Assembly (NCBI GenBank): GCA_038363925.1
Contig: JAQQWL010000011.1
Span: 8,494,001 to 8,558,000 of the forward strand
Direction: 5' to 3'
Length of the DNA stretch: 64,000 bases
Origin: Apiospora phragmitis
Lineage: Eukaryota > Ascomycota > Sordariomycetes > Amphisphaeriales > Apiosporaceae
Shown in pieces: positions 24,748 through 37,123 of the stretch. Positions within the stretch are counted from its first letter, which is position 1. Every line of letters starts with the position of its first letter. The notes under the pieces are model-generated. The model had not been told where the DNA came from. It ran no database searches and was given only the letters and a program-made list of their open reading frames with translations. Made by a program: the position numbers and the translations under genes.

Positions 24748-25801
24748 TCAGACCCCTGATCCCCAAATTTCCTGAAGCCAAGGGCGAAGACCAACTGGTT
24801 GAATAGGAACCATCTCGTTAAGATTTGGGTCGCTGAAATGGAATCGCCCATTTGCGGTCTGGACCAGTTGCTGCATGTGATTGTATTGTCTCTCGTCTTG
24901 GTGCTCCTCGTAGTACTGGAGCCAGGAAAGGAGTTCATTGTAAGGCCTGGTGACTTTATGGAACGTGACTTTGTCTGGTCAGCAAAAGTAACATAACAGC
25001 AAACGGAACTATAGATACGGCGTACCTCCTCGAACCTCCTCGCAGACCTCTACAAGATGCTTCGTTGACAAAGAGGCGCCGAGCATCTTGAACTCTCTAG
25101 GCCAGCTGTCGAGGCCAAGCTCAACGGCCGCAGCGACGAACCTGGCTACATCATAGACCGAGGTCATAGTGATACGAACCGAACGACCTTGGGCGTTGAC
25201 TTCGGGTATCACGGCGGTACCATTGCGAAGATTAACCATATAGTCACCTTCCTCCTGTACACCGGAGCTGTAGCCCATGTTGTAGGCCGCAAGGCCTCCA
25301 GGGGCCAGTCTTTCGTAGAAAAGACCGCACGAGAACACGGTAAATTTCATCGGATGTGATCGTGATGTTGACCAACGACGAAGATAGTCCAGCGCTGCTG
25401 TCGAGGAGCCCCGGTCCAATGGGTCGTTATCACTGGGCCGGCGACTCAGGGCCCCTTCGAACTCGGAGGGGACAAAACAGCGTACTCGGGCTCGTCTGGC
25501 GGCATCTATAAGGTTGATCTGTGATGTATTGCAGATCGTCGAAATCACAAGGTCAACGCCTTGAAGGATGAATCTAAGGTTTTCAATGTTGTTATAGTCG
25601 ACAACAGCGACCTGGCAGTCGAATTCGTCGAATTCGGGATGCTCCTATATGGATACTCTGTTAGATTCGAGGGGATAGGTAGGCCTTGGTGCATGGGCTT
25701 ACTTGAGTAGAAAGCACAATCAGGGCATGAGCGCTTTCGGAAAGCTCGCGGACGAGGATATTGGCAAAGCCGCCGCCTCCGACAATAGCGATCCGCATCA
25801 T
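24748..25801 (-). CDS. NmrA-like / isoflavone-reductase-like NAD(P)-binding protein
   Basis: Three exons: 25801-25703, 25644-25026 and 24974-24748, with introns of 58 and 51 nt (GTAAGC to ATATAG; GTACGC to ACCAG). All phases close without correction, giving 314 residues. The N-terminus MMRIAIVGGGGFANIL is the first Rossmann strand and glycine turn. VDLVISTICNTSQINLIDAA and RVRCFVPSEF are typical of the atypical short-chain reductases related to isoflavone reductase and phenylcoumaran benzylic ether reductase. The C-terminal exon holds VTFHKVTRPYNELLSWL. An in-frame ATG at 25825 would add MPGTAAAA; I prefer 25801 because the first strand then begins at once. The family includes enzymes and redox-sensing regulators (NmrA); the substrate cannot be told. 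The catalytic Lys of plant reductases is not evident. Confidence 0.85.
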
Positions 25802-25825
25802 GGCTGCTGCTGCTGTTCCCGGCAT

Positions 25826-28800
25826 ATTGAGACAGAGCTCAGCAATTTGAAGACTTTATAGTTTTGCAAATTCCTTGGAAATCAGATCCAACGTTACCAC
25901 CGGTAGTCAGTCACAGCGACGAGCAGTCCAGTCCACAAACCACCGAGTCTCGCCGGTCTGATACACCAATAAAGCCGGTAAGTGTGCCGCCTTGACGAGT
26001 TAATATTTTGCTACTACTCTGAGTGGCTGTCGGAATCGGCCGCAAGCGATAGTGAGATTATTGAAACGATCAAGCACCCGGTACCCAGAAAATTATTACA
26101 CACTGGTATGAGCAGATGAGCAGATACCTCAAAGGGAGATGGAAGCGAGATTCTCCAGGATAGGGTGCGGGTGCGGATGCAGCCCCTGGTGCATGTATGG
26201 TGCTTGATATAAGGTTACGGCATCGGAATTCATGGGTAGGTAACCCTTCACGGGACTATCGCTGGGTCACTTTGAGTCAATGCTGGCACGAGCTTGCCAT
26301 CACTCTTCCCTTGGAAGCCACCCGAGACCCCTTCGGCACTTCGCAACGTATCTATACCCGTAAGCAAATAACGCCTTTACAGGGGCTTTTAGTTCCCTTC
26401 CAAGAACCATGCTCCCTAGCCCTGAGTGGCTATCATGTCTTGAACTTCATACCGTAGTCAGTCGAGAATGATTTCATGACCTGTTCTGCCTAGTAGCTCT
26501 GTCAAGTCCGCATCGAGCATGTTGTACAGTGACATACATCGGCGGAGGCCGAATGAGTAATGGGTAATAAGTCCTGGATTAAGCAACGCCCAGGCAGTTC
26601 TGATAGCCACAGTACCTACCGGTATACAGGCACCTCCGCCCATGTTCGAGTCCCAGGCACAGCCGTATGTCTAAGATATGGTGTGGGGGAATGCGTGATC
26701 ACGGTTGTCACCCCGGCCCCATGTGCATGCAGGTATGCTAAGCTGGTTGTAATCACCAAGCGACATGATATGCCAAGGAACATCACACTGTCGTCAAGAT
26801 CCAGGTCCATGGCAACGGTGCAAGCTAATGCCCGACTTGCATGTGAAGACGATGCATCTCAGGGACATACGGAGAGACTTGTCTGGTACAAGCTGACCAT
26901 GACGACGGAACAGCCAAAGCCAAACTAGGTAGATAGCCTTGATGGACCGCCATAGACCTACCCAGCTTTGGCCAGTTCGGTGTCCGCCCGTTGGCGTCAA
27001 GACTTGCATGACGGAGCGTCAGCACGCTCCAGAAGTACACGTAGGTTCACAATCCCTTCTCAGTGCCATCGTAATCTCTCACCGAATAGGGCCAGGCTCC
27101 TGAACAAGGATAGCACCGTTGTGAGCCAGCCAGTAGAGCCCAGGTGGTACATACTTGACAATAAACTAGGCCGGCAAGGGTTGACAAGAAATAAAGTACA
27201 ACGGTCATGGGAAGACTTGGCGGGAGTTGCAGAGCATTCCCGGATGGGCCATGACAGGGTGTTGGTACTGGTTTTTCATTGGCGACAAAACGGGATCGTC
27301 GTGCATGATGGAAATAGGCTGCATTCTGGATTTTCAGCCGGTGACAGGCGAGGTTGACAAGAAGATTATGATTTTCTTCGTCCAGGGAGAGTGAGTTGTG
27401 TTGACGACGGGGTAGTCGAGCCAAGTGGGGGCGAAATTTGTTGGAGTGAGCATGCCTACCTCCAATGTAGGCAGCAAACCGTTGGAGGAAGACGGAGAGG
27501 GAAGAGAGAGAGAGAGAGAGAAGCGGAAGGGGCGATGTGCTGGACACCATAAGTGACCCCGTCTAATCCCCACAGACGGGGCGAACTTCTCAGACCAGAC
27601 TCGACTCGACTCTTGCAAGTTGAGTGTACTTGGATAATGCAATGTGATGTGCTTCACTAGCTAGATCTGGTACATTGCTCAATCATATGTATCAATACGC
27701 TTGATTGATCAGGTCTGTACCTACAGCCAGCCCTTCATGGAAACCATGGATATGCGGCCACTGCGGGGCGCCCAAGACAGGTGACTGCCATCGTGCATAG
27801 CATCAAGCGTTTTCCCATTCGACCAAAGTTGCATGAGAGGCGCTGCTTTGACTTCCTGCCAATATTTGTTAGACTTAAGGGGTCCAAGGGTTTTGTATAG
27901 TGCCAATACTGAGTCACTTACATTACATATAGAGAATCTAATGACACGCCCGAGCAGCGACGAATATTGTGAATAAGGTCTACCTCTTTTCGTCACAAAC
28001 CGCACAGCTTACATCAAATTCCCTTGTCCAACCTATGGACATTCGGCCGAAGAACTGGTCGATACGACCTTGTTAGTTTCTGCATCTCCAATGCCCTAGC
28101 CCCGGTCTTGTTGCACGGAGATGACAGATTGGGTGTAACTACTGGTTCGATACCGAAAGCCAGTCGCTGCACTAACTGCATGTGGCCATTTCAGTTGTAG
28201 CAAAACTGGTGTAGGCGCGTATGAAGCCCGGGAAATGGACCTGTTGGTGATGGGACTTCGGGCAGAGCGAAGATGAAACTCTGAGACTAATCCCACGGCC
28301 GCGAAACTGACCATCCATCTTCAAACGGCCCCCAGGTTGAACAGCCACTAATGAGCCTCATCTCAATCGTGGCTGGAGTTTCTTAATCTTGGTTACACAG
28401 CTCGGCCCTATAAACCGGTCTCTAGAGCGGAGACCATGTCAATATCCCGGCAAGGGTGTGGTAGTTGAGCTGAGGGTTACCATGTTTCTGACCATGCTGC
28501 CACGCCTACCAGGTTCGTAGGCATGCTTGCCGGATGCCGGGGGTGCCAAGCAGTAGTCCAATAGGAAAAAAGTTACTGGATGCGGAAGGTCGCAACTCGA
28601 GAGCAAGGGGAAAAGACGGGCGCGCCCGGACGGTGAATGCCAGTACTGAATTTTGATATTCGCGAATTTGATGACCAAGGACGTCATGCTTTGCACACAC
28701 GTCAGGCGATTGGTCCCAGTAGTCTGAGCCTGGCGGTTGTGGTAATATCCCCTTAACAGCAGCCAAGACACGGAGGGTAGTAGACCCAAGATCCTTTCAT

Positions 28801-29896
28801 CGTAGTGAAGGATATGGGATATCACATGCGCCTCACCGTCGTTTTGTTGATGAGGCTGATTTCCTTTGTACCTCTTTCCCGAGGCTCTTGGGTGTAAATC
28901 GTTCCCGTATATATTCAGCCGCTCTGAAAGACAGGGACGGGAACTCCCATCCTAGCACGCCCTAACTTCCATCCTTGTCATACCATGTACCCTGCTAGTA
29001 AAACGGATACTGGAGGCAGAGCAGCAACGTACTTTTGACTTCAAGCAACCGGTCGACATCCAAATAAGGCCGCCAAGACAGTGGCATAGAACGGAATAGC
29101 AACAGAGACCGAAGCATTGCATGGGCAAAAATCATTATCTGTAGCATAATCGTATTATGTTAATGCAGGCCTACCTAACCTAGGGCGAGGCAGCATTGGC
29201 TAAGTATCTTGCGGACACAATGGCGACGAACGTACGGTCCCTCCAATTCATGGCATCATCTTCATGCTCCAAAGACGGACTTCCACCACCGCTGAGATAG
29301 GTGACTCCAACAGTTGGAGCTATTCAGCCTCCAATTGCCTAAAAACGCCTCTGTCGACTCCCATTAGGACTAAGACGCGATAATAGTGCGGGGTATCGGC
29401 TCACTAATAGCTTAACCGTACTCTTATTGTTGCACAATAGGGACTACCTCGCATGTGCGTTGGTGGGATGGTGGGGTTCATAGGGAGTTCGCTCCAAGAT
29501 CTACCTGCCTTATCTACCCAGGAGCTCTTATCAACCTTCGTTCCCGTTACTATTACCACGTGGTGGGATTAGATTGACTGATGCCGAACTACGACATCGG
29601 AGCTACACCGGGACCTGCTTCCAGGCATTGAAGTGCTCGTCATTTGCTGGGGGTCTGCTTGGTGCAGCTATTCTATATTATTAATGGTCATCGTCTTTCT
29701 CTAGCTTCCTTCTCCCTATATAGACTTGCGCGAACTGTTGCTTTATCGCCGTTGCTTGCTAAGCACAACCAACCGAATATTTGCTTTAAGAGCGCAATCT
29801 GCTTTGCATATCCGATACTATTTGAACACTCAGATTCACTACTACCTGAGTTCCGCGAAACGAACCGCGCTCTTCTTTCAGACACTCGCTACCACA
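25826..29896. other. Divergent intergenic region, 4.1 kb
   Basis: Between the starts of the NmrA-like gene (minus) and the 5-oxoprolinase gene (plus). There is a GA repeat at about 27505-27521 and a TATAAA at about 28410 on the plus strand followed only by a ten-codon frame. The last 250 bases before 29897 are pyrimidine-rich and open, and they read as the 5' leader of the oxoprolinase. No supported gene. Confidence 0.5.
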
Positions 29897-32800
29897 ATGG
29901 CCGAGTCACAGAAAGTCCGCGGTATCCGCATCGCTATAGACCGCGGCGGTACCTTTACGGACTGTGTCGGGACTCTGAATGGCGAAGACCTTGTCATCAA
30001 GCTGCTGTCGGAAGACCCGGCCAACTACGACGATGCGCCGCTGGAAGGTATTCGTCGCATCATGAGCCATTTCACCAAGCGCGACATCCCGCGGGGCGAG
30101 CCACTCGACACCTCCCAGATCGACTCGATTCGTATGGGCACCACAGTCGCTACGAACGCCTTGTTGGAGAGAAAGGGCGAGAAGATTGCGCTGGTAGTTA
30201 CAGAAGGCTTCAAGGACTGCTTAGAAATTGGCAACCAGAGTCGACCCAAGATTTTTGACTTGGCGATACGGAAACCAGATGTGCTATACGAGGAAGTTGT
30301 CGAGATCGACGAGAGAGTCACCCTCGAGGACTACGCAGAAGACCCAACACGAAACGTCACAAAATCCGATGTACAAGCCAGCGACGAGAGTGGGGACACG
30401 ACGGATCTGGTCATGGGCCTATCAGGAGAGGCTGTCCGCATCTTGCGCCGGCCAGAGGGCCAGGGGATTCGAGACAAGCTTCAGAACATCTTCGATAAAG
30501 GCATCAGGAGTATAGCAGTGTGTCTGATGCACGGCTATACATTCCCCAACCACGAGGCTATGGTCGGCAAGGTCGCTAAGGAAATTGGCTTCCAACACAT
30601 ATCCCTCAGCCACGAGTTGATGCCCATGATCAAGCTTGTCTCGAGAGCGACCAGCGTCTGTGCCGACGCATACCTCACACCCGCCATCAAAAAGTACATC
30701 GCCGGTTTCCAGAAAGGATTCGCAGGTGGCCTTGGCACTCAAAGCGTCCTTAACGAGGCAGGTAGCCAAGGTGCCAGGTGCGAATTCATGCAAAGCGATG
30801 GTGGCTTGGTTGATGTTGATAAGTTCACTGGATTGAAGGCTATCCTATCTGCCCTGCGGGTGGTGTTGTGGGCTACGCCATTACGAGTTACGACGACGAA
30901 ACAAAGATACCCGTAATTGGGTTTGATATGGGAGGTAAGCTTTGAACCAAAACCTTGGCTACTGTCCGCGCTAACGCTATGCAAGGTACCAGCACGGATG
31001 TCTCACGATATGGAGAAGGCAGATACGAGCACGTGTTCGAGACGACGACTGCTGGTGTGACTATACAGTCACCGCAATTAGATATCAACACAGTGGCTGC
31101 CGGTGGCGGTAGCAGACTCTTCTTTAAGAATGGCCTATTTGTAGTTGGCCCCGAATCTGCTGGTGCCCACCCTGGTCCGGCATGTTACCGAAAAGGGGGT
31201 CCAGCAGCGGTCACAGACGCAAACCTCTTCCTCGGACGCCTGTTACCTGATTTCTTCCCCAAAATTTTCGGCAAGAACGAAGATGAGGCCTTGGATCCCG
31301 AGGCTAGCAAGCGTGCTATCCAGGAGCTTGCTGATCAGATCAAGCGCGAAACGGGCAAGGAGATGAGCCTCGACGAAGTTGCCTATGGGTTCTTGGCCAT
31401 TGCGAACGAAGCTATGACAAGGCCCATCCGTTCAATTACCGAAGCTAAAGGCCATGATTCTTCCAAACACAGATTGGCGACTTTCGGTGGCGCGGGTGGC
31501 CAGCATGCCGTTGCCATCGCCGAGGCCTTGGACATTGGCCAAATTCTCGTCCACCGGTATTCGTCCGTCCTGTCGGCGTATGGCATGGCTTTGGCCGACG
31601 TCGTTGATGAGCGCCAGGAACCTGAGTCAAAGGTCTGGAAGGAGGAGAAGTCTGTAGTCGACGAGTTGAAGACCAAGATGGAGAAGCTGAAGGATAAGTC
31701 ACGACAGGCTTTGGCTGATCAAGGGTTCGGTGACAGTGATGTTGTCTTTGAAGAATACCTCAACATGAGATACCGAGGTACAGAGTCAGCACTCATGATA
31801 GTCAAGCCCACCGACAAGGATTGGGACTTTGGCGAGGCGTTTGTGAAGCATCATCGGTATGAGTTCGGCTTTACCCTGGATGACCGAGACATGATAGTAG
31901 ACGACGTGCGAGTTCGCGGTATTGGCAAGAGTTTCAGCTACCAGGAGAAGACTGTGGACCAACAACTCGAGGAGGTTAAGCGACAAGGCATAGGTGGAAA
32001 GCAGCCCTATGGAAGGTCGCAGGTGTATTTCGAGGGGGGCCGAAGGGATACGCCAATCTACAAGCTGAAAGACCTTTCAGTTGGCGACGAGATCCAGGGA
32101 CCGGCTATGCTGGCGGATGGCACACAAACTATTGTCGTGACCCCCAAAGCAAAGGCGCTCATCTTGGAGACGCATGTCATCATCGATCTCGAAAGAAATG
32201 CCAGGGAAGAGTAAGTACACGAACTGTTCCTCTCAAACCAAAATTCTAACGTTTCTCAGATCACAAAAAGAAACTTCCGAAAGGGAAGTTGATCCAATTT
32301 TGCTCAGCATTTTTGGTCACCGCTTCATGGCTATCGCAGAGCAGATGGGCAGAGCTTTACAAAAGACAAGCGTCAGCACCAACGTGAAGGAACGGTTGGA
32401 TTTCTCTTGTGCCATTTTCGACGCAACTGGAGGTCTCGTAGCCAATGCGCCCCATTTACCTGTTCACCTAGGCTCCATGTCTACATGTGTACGAACACAA
32501 GCCAAAATCTGGGAGGGCAAGCTGAAAAAGGGGGACGTCATCATTTCCAACCACCCATCGTATGGAGGGACTCATCTGCCTGACATTACTCTTTTGATGC
32601 CGGCATTCAACGAGAAAGGGGACAAGATACTCTTCTACGCCGCATCACGTGCTCATCACGCAGACATTGGAGGCATCACAGCGGGCAGCATGCCCCCACA
32701 CTCTAGGGAGCTGTACCAAGAGGGCGCAGCAATCAAGAGTGAGAAGATCGTCAGCGAAGGCAAGTTCAATGAAGAGCGCATCACCGAGCTGCTGTATAGC

Positions 32801-34064
32801 GAGCCTGCCCAATATCCTGGATGCAGCGGAACTCGCTGTCTAGCAGACAACCTCAATGACTTGCGAGCGCAGGTTTCGGCTAACCAGAAGGGCATCTCTC
32901 TCATTGAGGCTCTTATCGGCGAGTATGGCGAAGACACTGTTCAATTCTACATGGTCAACATTCAACAGAATGCGGAGAACTGTGTGCGTGACCTCCTCAA
33001 GAAAGTCCACAAGAGATTTGAGGGCCAGGACCTTTCGGCCGTGGATTTCATGGACGACGGTAGCCCAATCCGGCTTCGCGTCACCATCGACCCCGAAAAG
33101 GGCGAAGCAGTTTTCGACTTTGAGGGTACAGGACCCGAAGTGTACGGCAACATCAATGCGCCCGAAGCCGTCACTTTCAGCGCCATCATCTACTGTCTGC
33201 GCTGTCTCATTTCCGAGGACATACCGCTCAACCAAGGCTGCCTCAAGCCCATCCACGTGCGGATCCCCCCGCGCTCGCTGCTCTCCCCTCGACCGGCGCC
33301 GCCGTCGTGGGCGGCAACGTGCTGACCTCGCAGCGCGTGACCGACGTCATCTTCCGCGCCTTCCAGGCCTGCGCGGCGTCGCAGGGCGACTGCAACAACC
33401 TCACGTTCGGCTTCGGCGGCAACCAGGCGGGCGCCGACGAGATCAAGGGCTTCGGTTACTACGAGACCATCGCGGGCGGCTCGGGCGCGGGCCCGCACTG
33501 GGAGGGCACCAGCGGCGTCCACACCCACATGACCAACACGCGCATCACCGACTCCGAGGTCTTCGAGCGCCGCTACCCGGTCCTGCTGCGCGAATTTTCC
33601 CTGCGCGAGGGGTCGGGCGGCCGCGGCCAGCACCGCGGCGGCGACGGCGTCGTCCGCGACATCGAGTTCCGCATCCCCGTCCAGGTCTCCATCCTCTCGG
33701 AGCGCCGCGTCTACCGGCCTACGGCCTCGCCGGCGGCAAGGACGCGCAGTGCGGCCTCAACGTCTGGGTCCGGCGCGTGGCCAAGGCGGATCCCGAGAAG
33801 GACCTCGCGCGACAGCAGGGCCATGTTGTTGTGCAAGACGGAGAGGCGGATGGAACCACCGAGTTTGAGGAACGCTACATCAATCTCGGCGCCAAGAACA
33901 GCGCGCCGATGAAGCCAGGCGACCGCATCATCATCAACACGCCCGGTGGCGGTGGCTGGGGCAGAGTGGGCGACGAGAAGACGGCTTCGTCCAAGAAGGA
34001 TCAAACCGAGGCTTGGAGGAAGGGCAGTCATGCTGCTAGGGAGGAGTTGGCGCTCCAGGCGTAA
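29897..34064 (+). CDS. oxp1: 5-oxoprolinase (ATP-hydrolysing), HyuA-HyuB fusion
   Basis: Exons 29897-30934, 30986-32210 and 32260-34064 (introns 51 and 49 nt, both GTAAG with CTAAC branch points). After three corrections the product is 1356 residues, normal for eukaryotic 5-oxoprolinase, which opens 5-oxoproline to glutamate using ATP in the gamma-glutamyl cycle. The HyuA half starts [20 protein letters not shown] and has [15 protein letters not shown], the [17 protein letters not shown] nucleotide-binding motif across intron 1, and [11 protein letters not shown]. The HyuB half begins after intron 2 with [20 protein letters not shown], then [11 protein letters not shown] and ends with the GGGGWG glycine motif. 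Missing bases: G near 30851 ([13 protein letters not shown]), C near 33285-33288, C near 33718. Start chosen by homology; upstream in-frame codons from 29726 have no family match. It is convergent with csn3. Confidence 0.93.
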
Positions 34065-34814
34065 GTGAGGAAAGGAGGGTGGATAGGTAAAGAGGACGAA
34101 GTATCTGGACAAGTTGAACATGGTCTGGGACGCATCTGTACACAAGCTGGAGGCATTTACACGCACCCAACATATATCAACGAAATGATTGATGATATAC
34201 GACGACAGTTATAACATCAGAAATCTGCTCCTATTCGCTCTCAAGTGTATACGTTAACTAAATCGTCGTCACGAACATGTACAGTAACTCATCTGGCAGA
34301 TTCTTCTGAACTCGACATGCCCAAAGACCCAACACGCATTTGGACGAAGAAATGACCCCAACCCAATGACAATCATTGAGCAGGGTGAGAACTTAGGTTG
34401 GCAAGAACATGTCACCATTAGGAAATTATCATGTATTTGCCTCGTATCGGTCGAGGCAGAAGATGTCTGTCGTTCTATTCATTCATAGCACGTTTCTCGT
34501 CAAACTCGCGCCGTATCGAGAGTCCAGTTTTGCTCTGGGCTCGACTAAGGCAAAGTGCATCGTAGCAACACTGCAGATACAGAACCATATTCCCCAACAC
34601 CTGCGCCCTAATGGTCGGAATCTCTAAACTCTATTTCTTCTGCGGGCTCGAACCGACCAATACCAACGCCGTCGAGATGTCCGTCTTGAGAACAAGATCG
34701 ACCAGTCTTTGTGGCAAAAATTCCACTTCTGCTTCATGCCGCTTCGCTGTGGAATCCGGCGTATGAAATCGACATGGGATCAACAGGCATGAACGCCAGA
34801 CCGGAGCCAGCTTT
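34065..34814. other. Convergent intergenic region
   Basis: The 750 bases between the stops of the 5-oxoprolinase and csn3 genes. They should hold both 3' untranslated regions. No gene or repeat stands out. Confidence 0.55.
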
Positions 34815-36408
34815 CTATGCTGTAGATGTAACTCCTCCCATCAGGTCTTCGTCGTCCACGTGACTTTCAAAACCCATAGTCGGATCCAATTCGCTCTTAT
34901 CGGCAGCCCGCTTCTGCTCCTTAACCAGGTGCTTGATATACTCTCTGCTAGTGCCGAGGCGCTCATTTGTGGCCTTGAATATAGGCTCGAGGGCTTTGAG
35001 CTGTACGGCCGTCTTTGCAAGCTCTTGGGCGTATTCTGCTTCCGACAGAACCGTGGAAGACGGAAGGAATGTCAAGAAAACCGTTCCGTCATCATTCTTC
35101 TCCATGACGCCCTTTAAGCTGTTCGAGATAATCATGTTCTGAATCAGCGCCTCGATATCGTCGTCACTATTCAGATTAGTACCCGTCTGGGCGCTTTTGG
35201 TCTGCTGCCGGATTTCCGCTATCGAGATTTTGGAGAAGACCTTTTGTAGGTTCTTGATCTGCCACTCTTGGTAGGCAAGAGAGGACCTCTTTCATGAGGC
35301 CCACGTTCTGGTCATCTTGCCAAATCTGGCTTGACTTCTGAACCTCGCTTCTCAGTTCCTCCGCATTGGTCGTATCGAATAGCGAGGCGACGTCTTTGTA
35401 GGGTTTGCCGAGGGTCTGGTAGGCCTTGGCAGCTGCGGGACCGGCATACTGTGGCAAGGTATGGCCTTGCCCTTGGAACAAGAGACTGACCAGTACCCAT
35501 TTCTTGTATGCCTCGGCCATTATCTTACTGCAGCCACCCTCGCGGGTCGAGAAAGTGACGACGCGCTCGAATGCAGCATGCGCTTTCTCTCCATTCTCGC
35601 TTGGAGCAGAACATCATGCCACTCAGCATATCGTACTCTAGTACAGATGCTGCCTTGACGTGATTGGTGAGACCAGTCTCCTTGTGTATGTAGACGGAAG
35701 GGGAAAGTGTCATATCGCAGAGCATTGTCGGCCGCTTCCAGTTGGCCATGCCAGGGTAAAAGACAATATTCTTCTCCACGACCTTCAAAGCCGGTTCGAT
35801 GTTGTTCGTGCTGTAGGCAAGCTTCACAAGTTGTAGATGTGTTGATATGAACATGCTTCCGGTCGGATCGATTTTCAGGATGGCAGCGGAGACGACCTCG
35901 ACGGCTACGGAAGGCTGCAGCGGCAGTGTCAATCAGTAAATAAATCTGCAAAGTCTCCCAGACAGAAAGAACATACGGGTAATAGCGAGCCGCTACAGAC
36001 GGCGGTCATGATCTCTAACAGGTGTGAACCTGCATATCGGAGTTGCCGCGGATCGAAGCCCAAGAGGAATCTGACCAGTTTGTCCAGAATAAACTCGCGC
36101 GGTCCTACTAGGTTGGGGAGGAGTAGGCTGTGAAGGACGGCGACGTAAGATAACGAGTTGAGGTCCGGATCGATGAGCTACAGACAACGAGTTAGCCTGG
36201 CGATAGTTGTAGCAAGGAAGTACGCTGCCAAAGCAGGTCCTACCTCCAGCAACTGGCCTCCATACTGGCCCAAGGGAACGGGAGGGTCCTTGAGCAGCTT
36301 CGTCAGCTTGAGAAGATGCGCTTGAATGGCTTGATCGTAGGCAGCATCATCCTGCAGGACCTGCTGCTCTGGAGGGAAGGCCAGGCAGGTGGCAAGGGCC
36401 TGATCCAT
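34815..36408 (-). CDS. csn3: COP9 signalosome subunit 3
   Basis: Exons 36408-36244, 35977-36177 and 34815-35914, with introns 36178-36243 (GTAGGA to CTGTAG) and 35915-35976 (GTATGT to CTGCAG). After two corrections the protein has 487 residues, as in fungal CSN3. The N-terminus is MDQALATCLAFPPEQQV. Exon 2 continues LIDPDLNSLSYVAVLHSLLL. The PCI-domain part includes MAEAYKKWVLVSLLFQGQG, DTTNAEELRSEV and, past the second shift, VFSKISIAEIRQQTKSA and MIISNSLKGVME, the winged-helix end of PCI. One base too many is inferred near 35588 (WEKAHAAFERVVTFS is then restored) and near 35280 (LLAYQEWQIKNLQ restored). The COP9 signalosome removes NEDD8 from cullins and in fungi controls development and secondary metabolism. 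Head to head with the UROD gene. Confidence 0.9.
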
Positions 36409-37123
36409 CTTGGATTGACGATTGGCGATGCGAAGGGTGAAGGCGAAAACGGTGAAAAGGCAGGCAAAGGGGAACTTGATTAATATGGTTGTGAGACGAC
36501 GATATTTCTGCCACAACCACAACCCTATTTTTAGGAACTGTCTCGTGCCTTTCTAAGGCTGAAGGTTGGATGGATTCATGACATCTAAATAAATCGCTGT
36601 GAGATGGATTCAGTAGTGGTAGCCTGGAGCTTGACATCGGAAAGCTGTCTTAGGTGCGGGGGCGGAGCTTAGGCGGCACCCTGCATCAACTGCAACACTG
36701 AATGGATCTACTTGAATGAACACACCAAAAGGATTAATCATTGGTCCGCTATACACTGGAACAACTGTCCGCTTTCGCTATGATATACACGTTATAAACG
36801 TTAAAAAATATGAAGACATTGGTTCGATTCAGACGTGTATTGGACGTGTACGAGGCGTTTATTCGGCACGTATATAGGTGGTAGCGGAATCCTGAACTGT
36901 ACCTATTTCAATAGGTACATGTTGTTTATTCGGACCAGTCTAGCCTCCTACGGTACCTATTACCCCTCCATCAACCCAAGGTAGCGTGAGGAAGTAGCTC
37001 GGGTGGTCGAACAATTGAATTTCGTTTTGGGAGGGTCTTCTTGGTGATGGTCCTCTCATATACTGATCTCAACCCAAGCTTAATCCTGGCTTTGGTATAG
37101 ACACGACACGCCACACATCCAAC
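36409..37123. promoter_or_regulatory. Bidirectional promoter region csn3 / hem12
   Basis: 715 bases between two divergent start codons, so it must serve both genes. The middle (about 36780-36920) is AT-rich and contains ACGTTATAAACGTT (36789-36802), an exact short palindrome, and TTATTCGG-type repeats. No known factor site can be assigned with confidence. Confidence 0.5.

Noticed and set aside
28138..28165. GGTTCGATACC, similar to a tRNA B box
   Set aside because: No T-arm stem, acceptor stem or A box at proper spacing on either side; no other convincing tRNA was found in the window.
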